The position numbers and the translations under genes were made by a program. Under the pieces are notes generated by a model. That model had not been told where the DNA came from and ran no database searches. It saw only the letters and a program-made list of their open reading frames with translations. A stretch of DNA of 64,000 bases from Brevibacterium picturae (GTDB taxonomy: Bacteria; Actinomycetota; Actinomycetes; Actinomycetales; Brevibacteriaceae), in NCBI RefSeq assembly GCF_900105045.1, contig NZ_LT629739.1:434001-498000 (forward strand). Reading direction: 5' to 3'. This document shows, one piece after another, positions 34,933-44,033 of the stretch (within the stretch, counting starts at the first letter, position 1; the number at the start of each line of letters is the position of its first letter).

Positions 34933-36806
34933 GAGCGAGCTCCCTCTTTATCGTGGGATGGTGCGTGTGCCGGGTGGCTATCCTCGCTCGGCGCCCGACC
35001 GACGGTGAGGCCCGAGTCGCGGCCCAGGACCGACGACAGTGCGTTCCTCAGCTCCGCCGCCGGATTCTCCGGCAGGGTCTGGATCCTCCAGGCAATGTGC
35101 TTGTCGGGACGCACGAGTATGGCCCCATCCTCGGCGATGCCGCGGACTCGATCCCAATCGAAGTAGAGGTCGGTGGTGTCCCGGTCGGGTCCGATCACGA
35201 CCGTGTCGATGCCGACGCCGAGGTGGTCGCTGACTTCGCGAGCCGCATCCTCCCATGCCGATCCGGTCGTGCCGGTGAACACGGTGAACCGTGAGTAGTC
35301 GGCGAGGTCGTGGGTCGAGTGTTTGTCGCGCGAGTCCCCCACCCAGACATGGGGCAGCCGGACTCCGGGGTCGGTGGACGCCTCGTAGTAGAGCTCAGGG
35401 TCCCGCGGGTTCGGGGTCGGGCCCCGTTCGTCGCTGACGACGGCGGTCGATGCGTAGCGTTGGCCGAGTTCGACGCCGTGAGCGTTGAACTCGTAGTTCT
35501 TCAGCTCCATGGCTTCCCTGACCTTCGTGCGTTTCCTCGCTCCTTCGACCGAATTGTCCTTCCGGGAAGCGATGGCGGCATGCATCTCGTCCTCGGATTG
35601 GCCCGGCTCGAGTCCGAGTGCCTCGAAGAGTTTGCCGAATTCGCGGCCGGACTGGTTGGCGCGGGTGACGATCTGCTTGGCCACCGGTGCTCGTTCGACG
35701 CTGTAGGTCTCAAGCAGCGAATCATCTGCCTGACCGTAGACGACGGCTGCGATCTTCCACGCCAGGTTGTAGGAGTCCTGGATCGAGGTGTTCGATCCCA
35801 GGCCGTTCGACGGCGGATGCTTGTGCACGGCGTCACCGGCACAGAAGACACGGCCGGACTGCAGGTGGGTCGCATACTGTTCGTTGTTGCCCCAAAGAGA
35901 GGTGCCGGTGATCTCCGCGTCGAGGTCGGGCACACCGATGAGGTTGCGCACCACCTGCAGCGCATCGGCTTCGGTCACCTCCGGGGGACCTTGGCTGATG
36001 TCGAATCCCCAGACGATGAGCCATTCGTCCCAGGGCCGGATCATGCGGACGAGTCCGGCTCCGATGCCGCCGATGTTCGATCCCGGCTGAACGACCCAGT
36101 AGAGGACGGAGGGACGGTGCCCGACCAGTTTCGCGAGGTCAGCCTTGAACGTGATGTTCATCGAGCCTGCGATGTCCATCTCACCCTCGAGCGGCAGATC
36201 GATGTCCGAGGCAACCTTCGATCGTGCCCCGTCGGCTCCGATGAGGAATTTGGTGCGGATGGTGTATTCGCTGCCGGTGAGCCGATTGAACACGCGAACA
36301 TCGACACCGTCGGCGTCCTGGACGTGGGAGAGGTATTCGGTGGAGAACTGCGTCTGCGTCCCGCGCATCGTCGCATTCTTGACGAGGATGGGCTCGAGGT
36401 AGGTCTGCGGGATGTCGCAGTTGAGCGAGGGTGAGGCGAGTTCGTAGTCGGCGTGCCTGGCTGGATGATTGCCCCAGGTGAGGATCCGACCGATCTCATC
36501 ACCGGCGATGGAGGTGCAGAAGACGGTGTCGCCGATCATGTGATGCGGGGTCGCCTCGGCCAACACCTGGTCTTCGATCTCGACATCGCGGAAGATCTCC
36601 ATCGTGCGCTGGTTCGTGATGTGCGCACGTGGTGTGTTCGCCGTCCACCGATACTTCGTGATCATGATGTTGTCCACCCCGAGGGTGGAGAGGAAGAGTG
36701 CGGCCGATGCTCCGGCCGGGCCCGATCCGACGATGAGGACGTCGGTGTCGACGACCTGGGAGTCGGGAGTGCGGGTCTCTGCGACCCCGTCGTTGAAGAT
36801 AACCAT
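34929..36806 (-). CDS. FAD-dependent phenol-type monooxygenase, probable resorcinol hydroxylase
   Basis: 625 residues, the size of TfdB/phenol 2-monooxygenase flavoproteins. FAD-binding motifs: VLIVGSGPAGASAALFL (about 22-38), the DG motif FLIGADGARSKV, and the GD motif VFCAGDAVHKHPPSNGLG; a thioredoxin-like C-terminal domain follows. ATG 36806 has AAGGAG before it; a longer frame to 36932 overlaps the AraC promoter. With hydroxyquinol dioxygenase and maleylacetate reductase downstream, it should hydroxylate resorcinol to hydroxyquinol, as in Corynebacterium glutamicum. Another phenol is possible. Confidence 0.88.
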   Translation of the reverse strand: MVIFNDGVAETRTPDSQVVDTDVLIVGSGPAGASAALFLSTLGVDNIMITKYRWTANTPRAHITNQRTMEIFRDVEIEDQVLAEATPHHMIGDTVFCTSIAGDEIGRILTWGNHPARHADYELASPSLNCDIPQTYLEPILVKNATMRGTQTQFSTEYLSHVQDADGVDVRVFNRLTGSEYTIRTKFLIGADGARSKVASDIDLPLEGEMDIAGSMNITFKADLAKLVGHRPSVLYWVVQPGSNIGGIGAGLVRMIRPWDEWLIVWGFDISQGPPEVTEADALQVVRNLIGVPDLDAEITGTSLWGNNEQYATHLQSGRVFCAGDAVHKHPPSNGLGSNTSIQDSYNLAWKIAAVVYGQADDSLLETYSVERAPVAKQIVTRANQSGREFGKLFEALGLEPGQSEDEMHAAIASRKDNSVEGARKRTKVREAMELKNYEFNAHGVELGQRYASTAVVSDERGPTPNPRDPELYYEASTDPGVRLPHVWVGDSRDKHSTHDLADYSRFTVFTGTTGSAWEDAAREVSDHLGVGIDTVVIGPDRDTTDLYFDWDRVRGIAEDGAILVRPDKHIAWRIQTLPENPAAELRNALSSVLGRDSGLTVGRAPSEDSHPAHAPSHDKEGARS

Positions 36807-36965
36807 GATGATGCTCCTTGCCCGTTGCTGCGGTGAAACATGGCGTTGATCCAACAGCCTGGCACCCATGCGGCCCGGGAGCACGAGCTCGCAGCGAACC
36901 TGGCCGAAATCGTCAAAAACGTGAGTGAGCACACGTCGGCGCCTGACGCAGTTACCATTGTGGGC

Positions 36966-38009
36966 ATGGTCAGCGGAGGTGGGACGACGGCGAGCGCAGT
37001 GGTCGGTTCACGTTCGCTGGTCACTCCCGAACAGACCTGGTTCTCCACTGATTCCGTGCCGCCGGGCCGTCGGGTCACCGAGTGGGAGACTCACCATGCC
37101 AGCATGCTCGTTGGGCTGAGAACGCGACTGGGCACAGGCACCCAGCTGCGCGCACAGACCGCAACTCTGCGACTGCCCCGCGTTCGGGTCGCAAAGGTCA
37201 ACGGCAGCCCGCACTCTGTGCAGAGGACAGCGGACGACGTCGCCGCCCACCCGGTATCGGGCGTCGTCGTCTACATTCCGCTGCAGGGTATGAACGAGTT
37301 CAGACACCGCACCGGTTCGCTCACCGTCGGGCCCGGACGCGGTCTCATCTGCGACGGTGACACCGCGTTCTCCCGCACCTTCCCGCAGGGAGTCAGCGAA
37401 CTGGTCGTCCAGATCCCCCGCGAGACGCTGGCCCAGCTCACCGACTCAGACTCCGTGCGACGGCCGATGCCACTCGACCTTGACCCCAACGACTCGCTCA
37501 ATCCCGCAGCTCGTGAACTCACACAGCTGGCTGCCGGGGCCCTGGATCGCGGGCTGCGTCAGGGGCAGAGACTCGAGACTCGCCTGCTTGACCTACTCTC
37601 CGGGGTGCTCTCGCGACCGCTGGCCAATACCGGACCGATGCAAGAGGCGATGGCTGTGATCGCCGAGTCGCACTGCGATCCGGGACTCAACGCCTCTCGC
37701 CTCGCCCAGTTCCTCGGCGTGTCCGAACGCCAACTCTCCCGACTGTTCTCCGCCACTGGTCGCAGCGTCCCACAGACCATCAGCGATGCCCGCCTGGCCA
37801 CGGCTCGCCGCATGCTTGCCGACCCATCGCGGGCTAACGCCCCGATGGTCGAAATCGCCTCCACTTGCGGGTTCGGTTCGCAGGCCCAGCTCTCGCGCGG
37901 CTATCGCCGACGCTTCGGAATCGGACCGCTGCGTCACCGAAAACAGCTGCTGGAGGAATCGGGGCAGCTGCTGCAGGCAGGGGGCTCGTCGTACTGTCAG
38001 CGCCTGTAG
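36966..38009 (+). CDS. AraC family transcriptional regulator of the resorcinol operon
   Basis: 347 residues from ATG 36966; an in-frame ATG at 36840 would extend into the promoter region. The N-terminal AraC_binding_2-type domain contains VSGVVVYIPLQGMNEFRHR and PGRGLICDGDTAF; the C-terminal double HTH has DPGLNASRLAQFLGVSERQLSRLFSATG and IASTCGFGSQAQLSRGYRRRFG. It is divergent from the monooxygenase gene and presumably activates it in response to resorcinol or hydroxyquinol. No palindrome in the 159-bp gap is convincing. Confidence 0.87.
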   Translation: MVSGGGTTASAVVGSRSLVTPEQTWFSTDSVPPGRRVTEWETHHASMLVGLRTRLGTGTQLRAQTATLRLPRVRVAKVNGSPHSVQRTADDVAAHPVSGVVVYIPLQGMNEFRHRTGSLTVGPGRGLICDGDTAFSRTFPQGVSELVVQIPRETLAQLTDSDSVRRPMPLDLDPNDSLNPAARELTQLAAGALDRGLRQGQRLETRLLDLLSGVLSRPLANTGPMQEAMAVIAESHCDPGLNASRLAQFLGVSERQLSRLFSATGRSVPQTISDARLATARRMLADPSRANAPMVEIASTCGFGSQAQLSRGYRRRFGIGPLRHRKQLLEESGQLLQAGGSSYCQRL

Positions 38010-38026
38010 TGGGTTAGTCTCGAGCC

Positions 38027-39643
38027 ATGGTCACGTTGATTCCGCAGCAGCCTGATTTCAATGGTTCCACCGCCGAGGCGAGCGTGTGGAAGGCTCTGTG
38101 CGAGCAGCTTCCCGAGGATGCGACGATGGTTCACGGCCAACGTCTGACCGGCGACGACAAGGACGTCGAGATCGACATTCTGCTGCTCTGGCCCGGTTTC
38201 GGCATCGCCGTCGTCGAGGTCAAGGGCGGTCGAGTCGGCGTCGAGGACGGTACCTGGATCACTCAGGACTCTCAGGGTCATCGAAACAGACTCAAGGTCT
38301 CCCCTCTTGAACAGGCGATGGTCGCCAAACACACCCTCGTGGACTATCTGCATTCGCGAGTCTCAACGTTGCCGGGACCCATCAGCCATCTTGCGGTGCT
38401 GCCCTACACGCAGCTGCCCCAGGACTGGGATCAGCCGGACGCACCCCGACGCCAGCTCGTCGACTCCACGCAGCTCGACTCGATCGCCGGTGCCATCTCC
38501 GCCCAGCTGAGATACGACTTCACCCCTGAGCGCGACAGCATCTCAACTCCACACGAATTCGTCCTCAAGAACCTGCGTCGGACGAACCAAGCCGTGGAGA
38601 ACGTCAGCCTCAGGGCCACGGAGATCTCCGATCGGGCCGATGAGCTCAGTCGGGAACAGGCGAAGCTCATCAGCATTCTGCGGCATCAGAATCGGGCCGA
38701 GATCAGCGGCGGTGCCGGAACCGGGAAGACCTACCTGGCTCTGCTCAAAGCCCAGTCGCTGACTCGCGAGGGCAAACGAGTCGCCCTCATGTGCTATTCC
38801 CGTGGCCTGGGCCGGTTCCTTCAGCTCTTCACCGCGCAGTGGCCTGAGGAAGGTCGCCCCGCCTACGTGGGCCTGTTCCATGATCTGCCGATCTCGTGGG
38901 GAGCCGCCCCTGGCAGTGATGACGATTCCGAGTACTGGGAGCACCGCCTGCCGCGGCAGCTCAAAGACCTCGCCGATGAGCGTCCGCGGAACAATCTCTT
39001 CGACGCGATCGTCATCGACGAGGGACAGGACTTCAGCCTCCTGTGGTGGGAAGCTGTCCAGTCGTGCCTGCGCAGCCAGGTCGAGGGCACCCTCTATGTG
39101 TTCACGGATGAGAGACAGCGGATCTTCGGCCGCGATGGCGAGTCACCGATCACGATGAACCCGATCCAGCTCGATGAGAACCTGCGCAACTCCGAACAGA
39201 TCGTGGCCGGCTTCGCCGATCTCGCCCTCGACCCGCCGATTCCCCGCAATGGTCCCGGTGAGGAGATCGAGTGGAGCGAGGTCGAGATCGATGACGCCCT
39301 CGCCGAGGCGGATTCCCAGGTGGAGTCACTCATGGACGCCGGGTGGAACCCCGGTGACATCGCTCTGCTGACGACAGGCAGTCGACACCCCGTTCAGCGC
39401 GAAATCGTCGAGAACGAAGGCCCGTCAGCCTATTGGGATCAGTTCTTCGCCGCCGAGGACGTTTTCTACGGCCACGTTCTCGGGTTCAAGGGCCTCGAGC
39501 GTCCCGTCGTGGTGCTGTGCATCAACGGCTTCCGCGACGTAGAACGGGCCGTGGACATGCTCTACGTCGGACTGTCGAGGGCGACGACCAAGCTCGTGGT
39601 CGTCGGCGACCTCAGCGTGTTCGACCGGATCTACGAGACCTGA
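38027..39643 (+). CDS. NERD nuclease-related domain / SF1 DNA helicase fusion
   Basis: 538 residues. The NERD domain occupies about 10-125, with DVEIDILLLWPGFGIAVVEVKGG carrying the D-x-D and E-x-K nuclease-type residues. A UvrD/Rep-type helicase core follows: Walker A GGAGTGKTYLAL (about 227), Walker B AIVIDEGQDFSLLWW (about 327), and motif VI MLYVGLSRATTKLVVVG (about 511), shortened compared with full UvrD. It lies 17 bp after the AraC gene but is unrelated to resorcinol use. NERD-helicases are reported in genome maintenance and phage defence; the role here is not known. Confidence 0.87.
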   Translation: MVTLIPQQPDFNGSTAEASVWKALCEQLPEDATMVHGQRLTGDDKDVEIDILLLWPGFGIAVVEVKGGRVGVEDGTWITQDSQGHRNRLKVSPLEQAMVAKHTLVDYLHSRVSTLPGPISHLAVLPYTQLPQDWDQPDAPRRQLVDSTQLDSIAGAISAQLRYDFTPERDSISTPHEFVLKNLRRTNQAVENVSLRATEISDRADELSREQAKLISILRHQNRAEISGGAGTGKTYLALLKAQSLTREGKRVALMCYSRGLGRFLQLFTAQWPEEGRPAYVGLFHDLPISWGAAPGSDDDSEYWEHRLPRQLKDLADERPRNNLFDAIVIDEGQDFSLLWWEAVQSCLRSQVEGTLYVFTDERQRIFGRDGESPITMNPIQLDENLRNSEQIVAGFADLALDPPIPRNGPGEEIEWSEVEIDDALAEADSQVESLMDAGWNPGDIALLTTGSRHPVQREIVENEGPSAYWDQFFAAEDVFYGHVLGFKGLERPVVVLCINGFRDVERAVDMLYVGLSRATTKLVVVGDLSVFDRIYET

Positions 39644-39661
39644 GGCTCACTCCTCAACCGC

Positions 39662-41224
39662 TCACCCAGCAAGCTCCGCCGGATCGGGCAGCCTGCGTTT
39701 GACCAGCTTTCCCGTCGGGGTCCGCGGGACCTCGGGGACGAAGTGGAACTCCCGCGGGATCTTGAACCTGGCCAGCCTCTTCCCCAGCCAGCTGCGGATC
39801 TCCTCCGCTTCGCCTTCCGGTCCGATGCCCTCTGCCAGCTGCACGTAGGCAACGGGCACCTGTCCCAGCTCTTCGTCAGGTCTGCCCACAACGGCCACGT
39901 CTGCGATCGTCTCCCGCAGGACCAGCTCGTTCTCGATCTCCTGCGGGTAGATGTTGACTCCCCCAGCGATGATGAGGCCCGTAGTGCGTTCGGCGATGAA
40001 GAGATACCGGTCTTCGTCGAGGTAGCCCATGTCCCCGATCGTCGCCCAGCTGTCGGGATGATCGGGATGCCTCGAGTTCCTGGTCTTCGCGTCGTCCTTG
40101 TAGTACTCAAAGATCCGCCGTTCGGATTCGAAGTAGATGACTCCGATCTCGCCGGCCGGCAGCTCCTCTCCGTCTGGCCCGCAGATATGGACGATGCCTT
40201 TGGGCCCTTCGCGACCGACAGAGCCGGGTTTGGCCAGTGCCTGCTCGCTATTGATGACGGTCAGACCGATGCCCTCGGTCGCACCGTAGTATTCTTCGAT
40301 GACCGGACCCCACCAGTCGATCATGGCTCGTTTGACCTCGGGCGGGCAGGGTGCGGCAGCATGGATGGCCACCTCAAGACTGCTGAGGTCATAGGAGTGC
40401 CGCACCTCCTCAGGCAGCTTGAGCATCCTGATGAACATCGTCGGCACCCACTGGGAATGCGTGGCCCCGTGCTTCTCGATCATCGCCAGGGAGTGCTCGG
40501 CGTCGAAGCCGGACATGACGACGGCCGTCCCGCCCTGTGCGTGAGTCGTCATCACGAATCGCAGCGGGGCGGCGTGGTAGAGCGGTGCCGGTGAGAGGTA
40601 GACCGTGTCGTCGTCGAAGCCGTAGAGGTCGGTGAACATCCGGATCAGGGGAACCGCTTCGTCCTCGATGCGCAGGTCGGTGGGGCCGGGGAGGATCCCC
40701 TTCGGCCGTCCGGTCGTGCCCGAGGAATAGAGCATATCGTCACCGCGCGGTTCGACTTCAGGTTTTCTCGCCGAGGCGGCCGCGAGCACCGCTTCATACT
40801 CGTCCCAGCCGGCGAAGACTCCCCCATTGCCACCATCGGGTGCGACGTCGATGCGGATTCGGTTCTCGACCTGCTGGCACTGATCGGCCACCTCGGCGGC
40901 CTTGTCCAGGCGCGTCGAGAGGAGGAATATCTTGGCGTCGCAGTCGTCGACGATATAGGCCGATTCCGCCGCGGTCAGGTGTGAGTTGACCACAGTGATG
41001 ATCCCACCGGTGCGCAACGCGGCCCACAGTGCTTCGACGATTTCGAACCGGTTCTCGGCCATGACGGCGATGTGGTCGCCCTTGACCAGCCCCGCGGCCC
41101 GCATGTGGTTGGCCAGCCGCAACGATCGGTCCTCGAGTTGGCCGTAGGTGAGCACAGCCTCGGTGTCGGCCATGATGACGGCTGGCTTCTCGGGGTTCTC
41201 GGCTGCCCATTTTCCTGGATACAT
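39662..41224 (-). CDS. Acyl-CoA synthetase (AMP-forming ligase)
   Basis: 520 residues, ANL superfamily. Motifs: A3 LYSSGTTGRPKGI, A5 YYGATEGIG, A7 TIGDMGYLDEDRYLFIAERTTGLIIAGGVNIYPQEIEN region, and A10 PRTPTGKLVKRRL with the catalytic Lys. It activates a carboxylic acid as its CoA thioester. It is the last gene of an operon with a TetR regulator (1 bp away) and a hydroxyacyl-CoA dehydrogenase, divergent from thiolase and acyl-CoA dehydrogenase genes: a complete beta-oxidation-like set. The acid is unknown; fatty, aryl-propanoid or terpenoid acids all fit. Confidence 0.88.
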   Translation of the reverse strand: MYPGKWAAENPEKPAVIMADTEAVLTYGQLEDRSLRLANHMRAAGLVKGDHIAVMAENRFEIVEALWAALRTGGIITVVNSHLTAAESAYIVDDCDAKIFLLSTRLDKAAEVADQCQQVENRIRIDVAPDGGNGGVFAGWDEYEAVLAAASARKPEVEPRGDDMLYSSGTTGRPKGILPGPTDLRIEDEAVPLIRMFTDLYGFDDDTVYLSPAPLYHAAPLRFVMTTHAQGGTAVVMSGFDAEHSLAMIEKHGATHSQWVPTMFIRMLKLPEEVRHSYDLSSLEVAIHAAAPCPPEVKRAMIDWWGPVIEEYYGATEGIGLTVINSEQALAKPGSVGREGPKGIVHICGPDGEELPAGEIGVIYFESERRIFEYYKDDAKTRNSRHPDHPDSWATIGDMGYLDEDRYLFIAERTTGLIIAGGVNIYPQEIENELVLRETIADVAVVGRPDEELGQVPVAYVQLAEGIGPEGEAEEIRSWLGKRLARFKIPREFHFVPEVPRTPTGKLVKRRLPDPAELAG

Positions 41225-41225
41225 G

Positions 41226-41891
41226 TCACTTCCCTGTGATCGTCGGCGTCAAGAGTGTTCGTGCGACCCGCTGCCACGTGTCGATCATCGGCTCGGTTCT
41301 GGGGTCGAGGTGGGAGAAGGTGTAGGTCACGGCCATCCCGCGCATGCCGGAGAAGACCACATTGAACATGGTCTCGTACTGCTCAGTCGACGAGATGACC
41401 GGCCCGAACAGCTCCCGGGCGTTGTCTCTGACTCGTTCGAGCACCCTCTTCTCGTGGATCCGCACCTTCTCCGCCAGCAATTCGTCGGTGCGGGACGCAC
41501 CCCAGAGTTCGAGCGCGGTGAAGAAGCTCGAATGCATGAGACCCGCCCACAGCGTCATCACCGCCCAATCGGAACGCGGACCGACCTCGGCGGCGGGAGG
41601 TCGCTTGCGTGCAAGGTCCCGGCTGAGTTCATCGGACCGATCCTCCAGATGTCGGTCGAGGCGCTGATCGCCGAGGCGGGTCACCGCTGCCGTGAGCAGT
41701 TCCCTCTTCGACGGGAAATGGTGGAGCAGTCTGCCTCGGGTCACTCCGGCCATGGCCTGGACCTTCGTCGTCGTAGTGGCCGCGTAGCCTTCGGCGAGGA
41801 GGCACTCGATCGTCGCATCGAGGATGAGCTCCCGCGACCGCGCGGTCCGATCAGCCTGAACCATGCGGTCAGCTGCTGCTATCTCGGTCAT
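41226..41891 (-). CDS. TetR family transcriptional regulator
   Basis: 221 residues. The N-terminal HTH (about 18-65) reads [47 protein letters not shown]. The start overlaps the preceding SDR stop by 4 bp, and the ligase gene follows at once, so it is cotranscribed with the genes it probably represses. An acyl-CoA is the usual ligand in such contexts. It may also act on the palindrome at 46348. Confidence 0.9.
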   Translation of the reverse strand: MTEIAAADRMVQADRTARSRELILDATIECLLAEGYAATTTTKVQAMAGVTRGRLLHHFPSKRELLTAAVTRLGDQRLDRHLEDRSDELSRDLARKRPPAAEVGPRSDWAVMTLWAGLMHSSFFTALELWGASRTDELLAEKVRIHEKRVLERVRDNARELFGPVISSTEQYETMFNVVFSGMRGMAVTYTFSHLDPRTEPMIDTWQRVARTLLTPTITGK

Positions 41892-42649
41892 TTGGGCCCC
41901 ATGCGGATCGCTCCGTCGAGCCGGATGACCTCCCCGTTGAGCATCGGGTTGGACACGATGTGCTCGGCAAGCGAGGCGTATTCCTCCGGCTCGCCCAGGC
42001 GGGAGGGATGGGGAACCTGTTCGCCGAGGCTGGCCAGAGTCTCCTCGGAGGCTCCCTGCATGAGCGGTGTCGTGAAGGTGCCGGGGGCGATGGTCATGAC
42101 TCGGATCTTGGTGCTGGCCAGGTCGCGGGCCACCGGCAGAGTCAGTCCGACGATGCCTCCCTTCGACGCCGAATAGGCGGCCTGGCCGATCTGTCCGTCG
42201 AAGGCGGCCACCGAGGCGGTGTTGATGATGACGCCACGTTCTTCGCCGATCTCATCGAAGGACTGCATCGCCTCGGCGCCGAGGCGCAGAACATTGAAAG
42301 TGCCGATGAGGTTGATGTGGATGACTCTGGTGAAGGCATCGAGCGGGAATGGACCCTTGCGGCCGGAGACCCGGGCCGATCCTCCGATGCCGGCACAGTT
42401 GACAACGACTCGCAGCGGCCCCATGGCCACGGCCGCCTCGATCGCCGCGGCCACCTGCTCTTCGCTGGTAACATCGGCGGGAACGAACCGGACATCCTCG
42501 CCGAAGCGGTCCGCCACCTCCTCGCCGGCAGAGCCCGGCAGGTCGACGATGACCACCTTTGCTCCGGCCGCCAGCAGTCGTTCTGCCGTGGCCAGGCCCA
42601 GACCCGAGGCTCCCCCGGTGACGAGGGCGACCTGATTGCGAATGTCCAT
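41888..42649 (-). CDS. 3-hydroxyacyl-CoA dehydrogenase, SDR type (HSD17B10-like)
   Basis: 253 residues. [16 protein letters not shown] (cofactor), [23 protein letters not shown] (the long loop after NCAG typical of type-10 hydroxysteroid/3-hydroxyacyl-CoA dehydrogenases), [23 protein letters not shown] with the Ser-Tyr-Lys triad, and [10 protein letters not shown]. It oxidises 3-hydroxyacyl-CoA to 3-oxoacyl-CoA. Start 42649; an ATG six codons upstream is possible. First gene of its operon, divergent from the thiolase across 181 bp. Confidence 0.88.
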   Translation of the reverse strand: MDIRNQVALVTGGASGLGLATAERLLAAGAKVVIVDLPGSAGEEVADRFGEDVRFVPADVTSEEQVAAAIEAAVAMGPLRVVVNCAGIGGSARVSGRKGPFPLDAFTRVIHINLIGTFNVLRLGAEAMQSFDEIGEERGVIINTASVAAFDGQIGQAAYSASKGGIVGLTLPVARDLASTKIRVMTIAPGTFTTPLMQGASEETLASLGEQVPHPSRLGEPEEYASLAEHIVSNPMLNGEVIRLDGAIRMGPK

Positions 42650-42830
42650 TTGATGACTCCTCTTCACTCTGCGGCCGACGTCGAAAACTTACGGTCTGTC
42701 TTGACTGTTTCTTGGCTTCGTGAAAATCTTAACGCACGATCAGTTACCTGGGTCACAATTTCTGCAAGAGATTTCAACACCGCCGACAACCGACTTCACC
42801 ACCACCGGAGACGTCACCCGAGGAGCACAG

Positions 42831-43973
42831 ATGAACGACGCAGTCATCGTCGCCGCACGGCGCACACCCACAGGCAAACGCAATGGAGCACTCTCCGGCA
42901 TTCACCCAGCCGACCTGGGCGCCACCACAGTCGAAGACCTGGTTGCGCAGACCGGCATCGATCCGCACGTCATCGACGACGTCATCTTCGGCTGCGTATC
43001 CCAGGCAGGAGAGCAGACCGGCGATATTGCTCGCACAGTGGCGCTTTCGGCGGGCCTGCCCGAAACCGTCGCCGGAGTCTCGGTCGATCGTCAGTGCGGC
43101 TCGTCTCAGCAGGCGGTCCATTTCGCCGCGGCCGGCCTCATCGCCGGCCAGTACGATGTCGTCATCGCCGGTGGTGTCGAATCGATGTCCCGTGTGCCCA
43201 TGGGCTCAGCGGCCGCAGGCGAGTCGCCGTTCGGGCAGAAGTTCAATGATCGCTATAACGGCGTCAAACCCAATCAGGGCATCGGTGCGGAGATGATCGC
43301 CGAGCAGTGGAAGCTGGGCCGCACTCAACTCGACGAGTTCGCCGTCAGGTCCCACGAACTGGCAGCCGCAGCCACGGATGCCGGCCGCTTCGACTCACAG
43401 ATCCTCCCGGTGCCCACCGATGGCGGGGAGATCACCGCCGATGAGGGCATTCGCCGCGGTTCCACGACTGGGAAGCTCGCCGGGCTCGACACCGTGTTCA
43501 AGCAGGACGGAGTCATCACCGCAGGCAATGCCTCGCAGATCTCCGACGGCTCTGCTGCGCTGCTGATGATGACCTCGGCCAGGGCGAAGGAACTGGGCCT
43601 GTCCCCCATCGCGAGGGTGCACTCCGCCGTGCTCGCCGGTGCCGACCCCGTCATCATGCTCACCGCTCCGATCCCCGCCACAGCCAAGGTGTTGAAGAAG
43701 TCGGGACTTTCGGTCGATGACATCGGGGTCTTCGAGATCAACGAGGCCTTCGCCCCGGTCCCTCTTGCCTGGCTGGCCGAGACCGGTGCCGACATCGACC
43801 GCCTCAACCCCAACGGCGGCGCCATCGCTCTGGGCCACCCCCTCGGCGGTTCCGGTGCCCGTCTGATGACGACGATGATCCACCACATGCAGGATCAGGG
43901 AATCCGCTACGGCCTGCAGTCGATGTGCGAAGGCGGCGGTCAGGCCAACGCCACCATCCTCGAACTGCTGTGA
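42831..43973 (+). CDS. Acetyl-CoA C-acyltransferase (thiolase)
   Basis: 380 residues. Nucleophile Cys in SVDRQCGSSQQAVHFAA, His in NPNGGAIALGHPLGGSGAR, and the second Cys in SMCEGGGQANATILELL. The start at 42831 follows GAGGAGCACAG and gives the usual MNDAVIVAARRTPTGK. It cleaves 3-oxoacyl-CoA, the last step after the divergent dehydrogenase. The acyl-CoA dehydrogenase gene follows 60 bp later. Confidence 0.92.
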   Translation: MNDAVIVAARRTPTGKRNGALSGIHPADLGATTVEDLVAQTGIDPHVIDDVIFGCVSQAGEQTGDIARTVALSAGLPETVAGVSVDRQCGSSQQAVHFAAAGLIAGQYDVVIAGGVESMSRVPMGSAAAGESPFGQKFNDRYNGVKPNQGIGAEMIAEQWKLGRTQLDEFAVRSHELAAAATDAGRFDSQILPVPTDGGEITADEGIRRGSTTGKLAGLDTVFKQDGVITAGNASQISDGSAALLMMTSARAKELGLSPIARVHSAVLAGADPVIMLTAPIPATAKVLKKSGLSVDDIGVFEINEAFAPVPLAWLAETGADIDRLNPNGGAIALGHPLGGSGARLMTTMIHHMQDQGIRYGLQSMCEGGGQANATILELL

Positions 43974-44033
43974 CCTGCCCAGCACCTTCTGAACCGACGA
44001 GAGACTGAAACAGACCGGAAGAGGACACCACCA

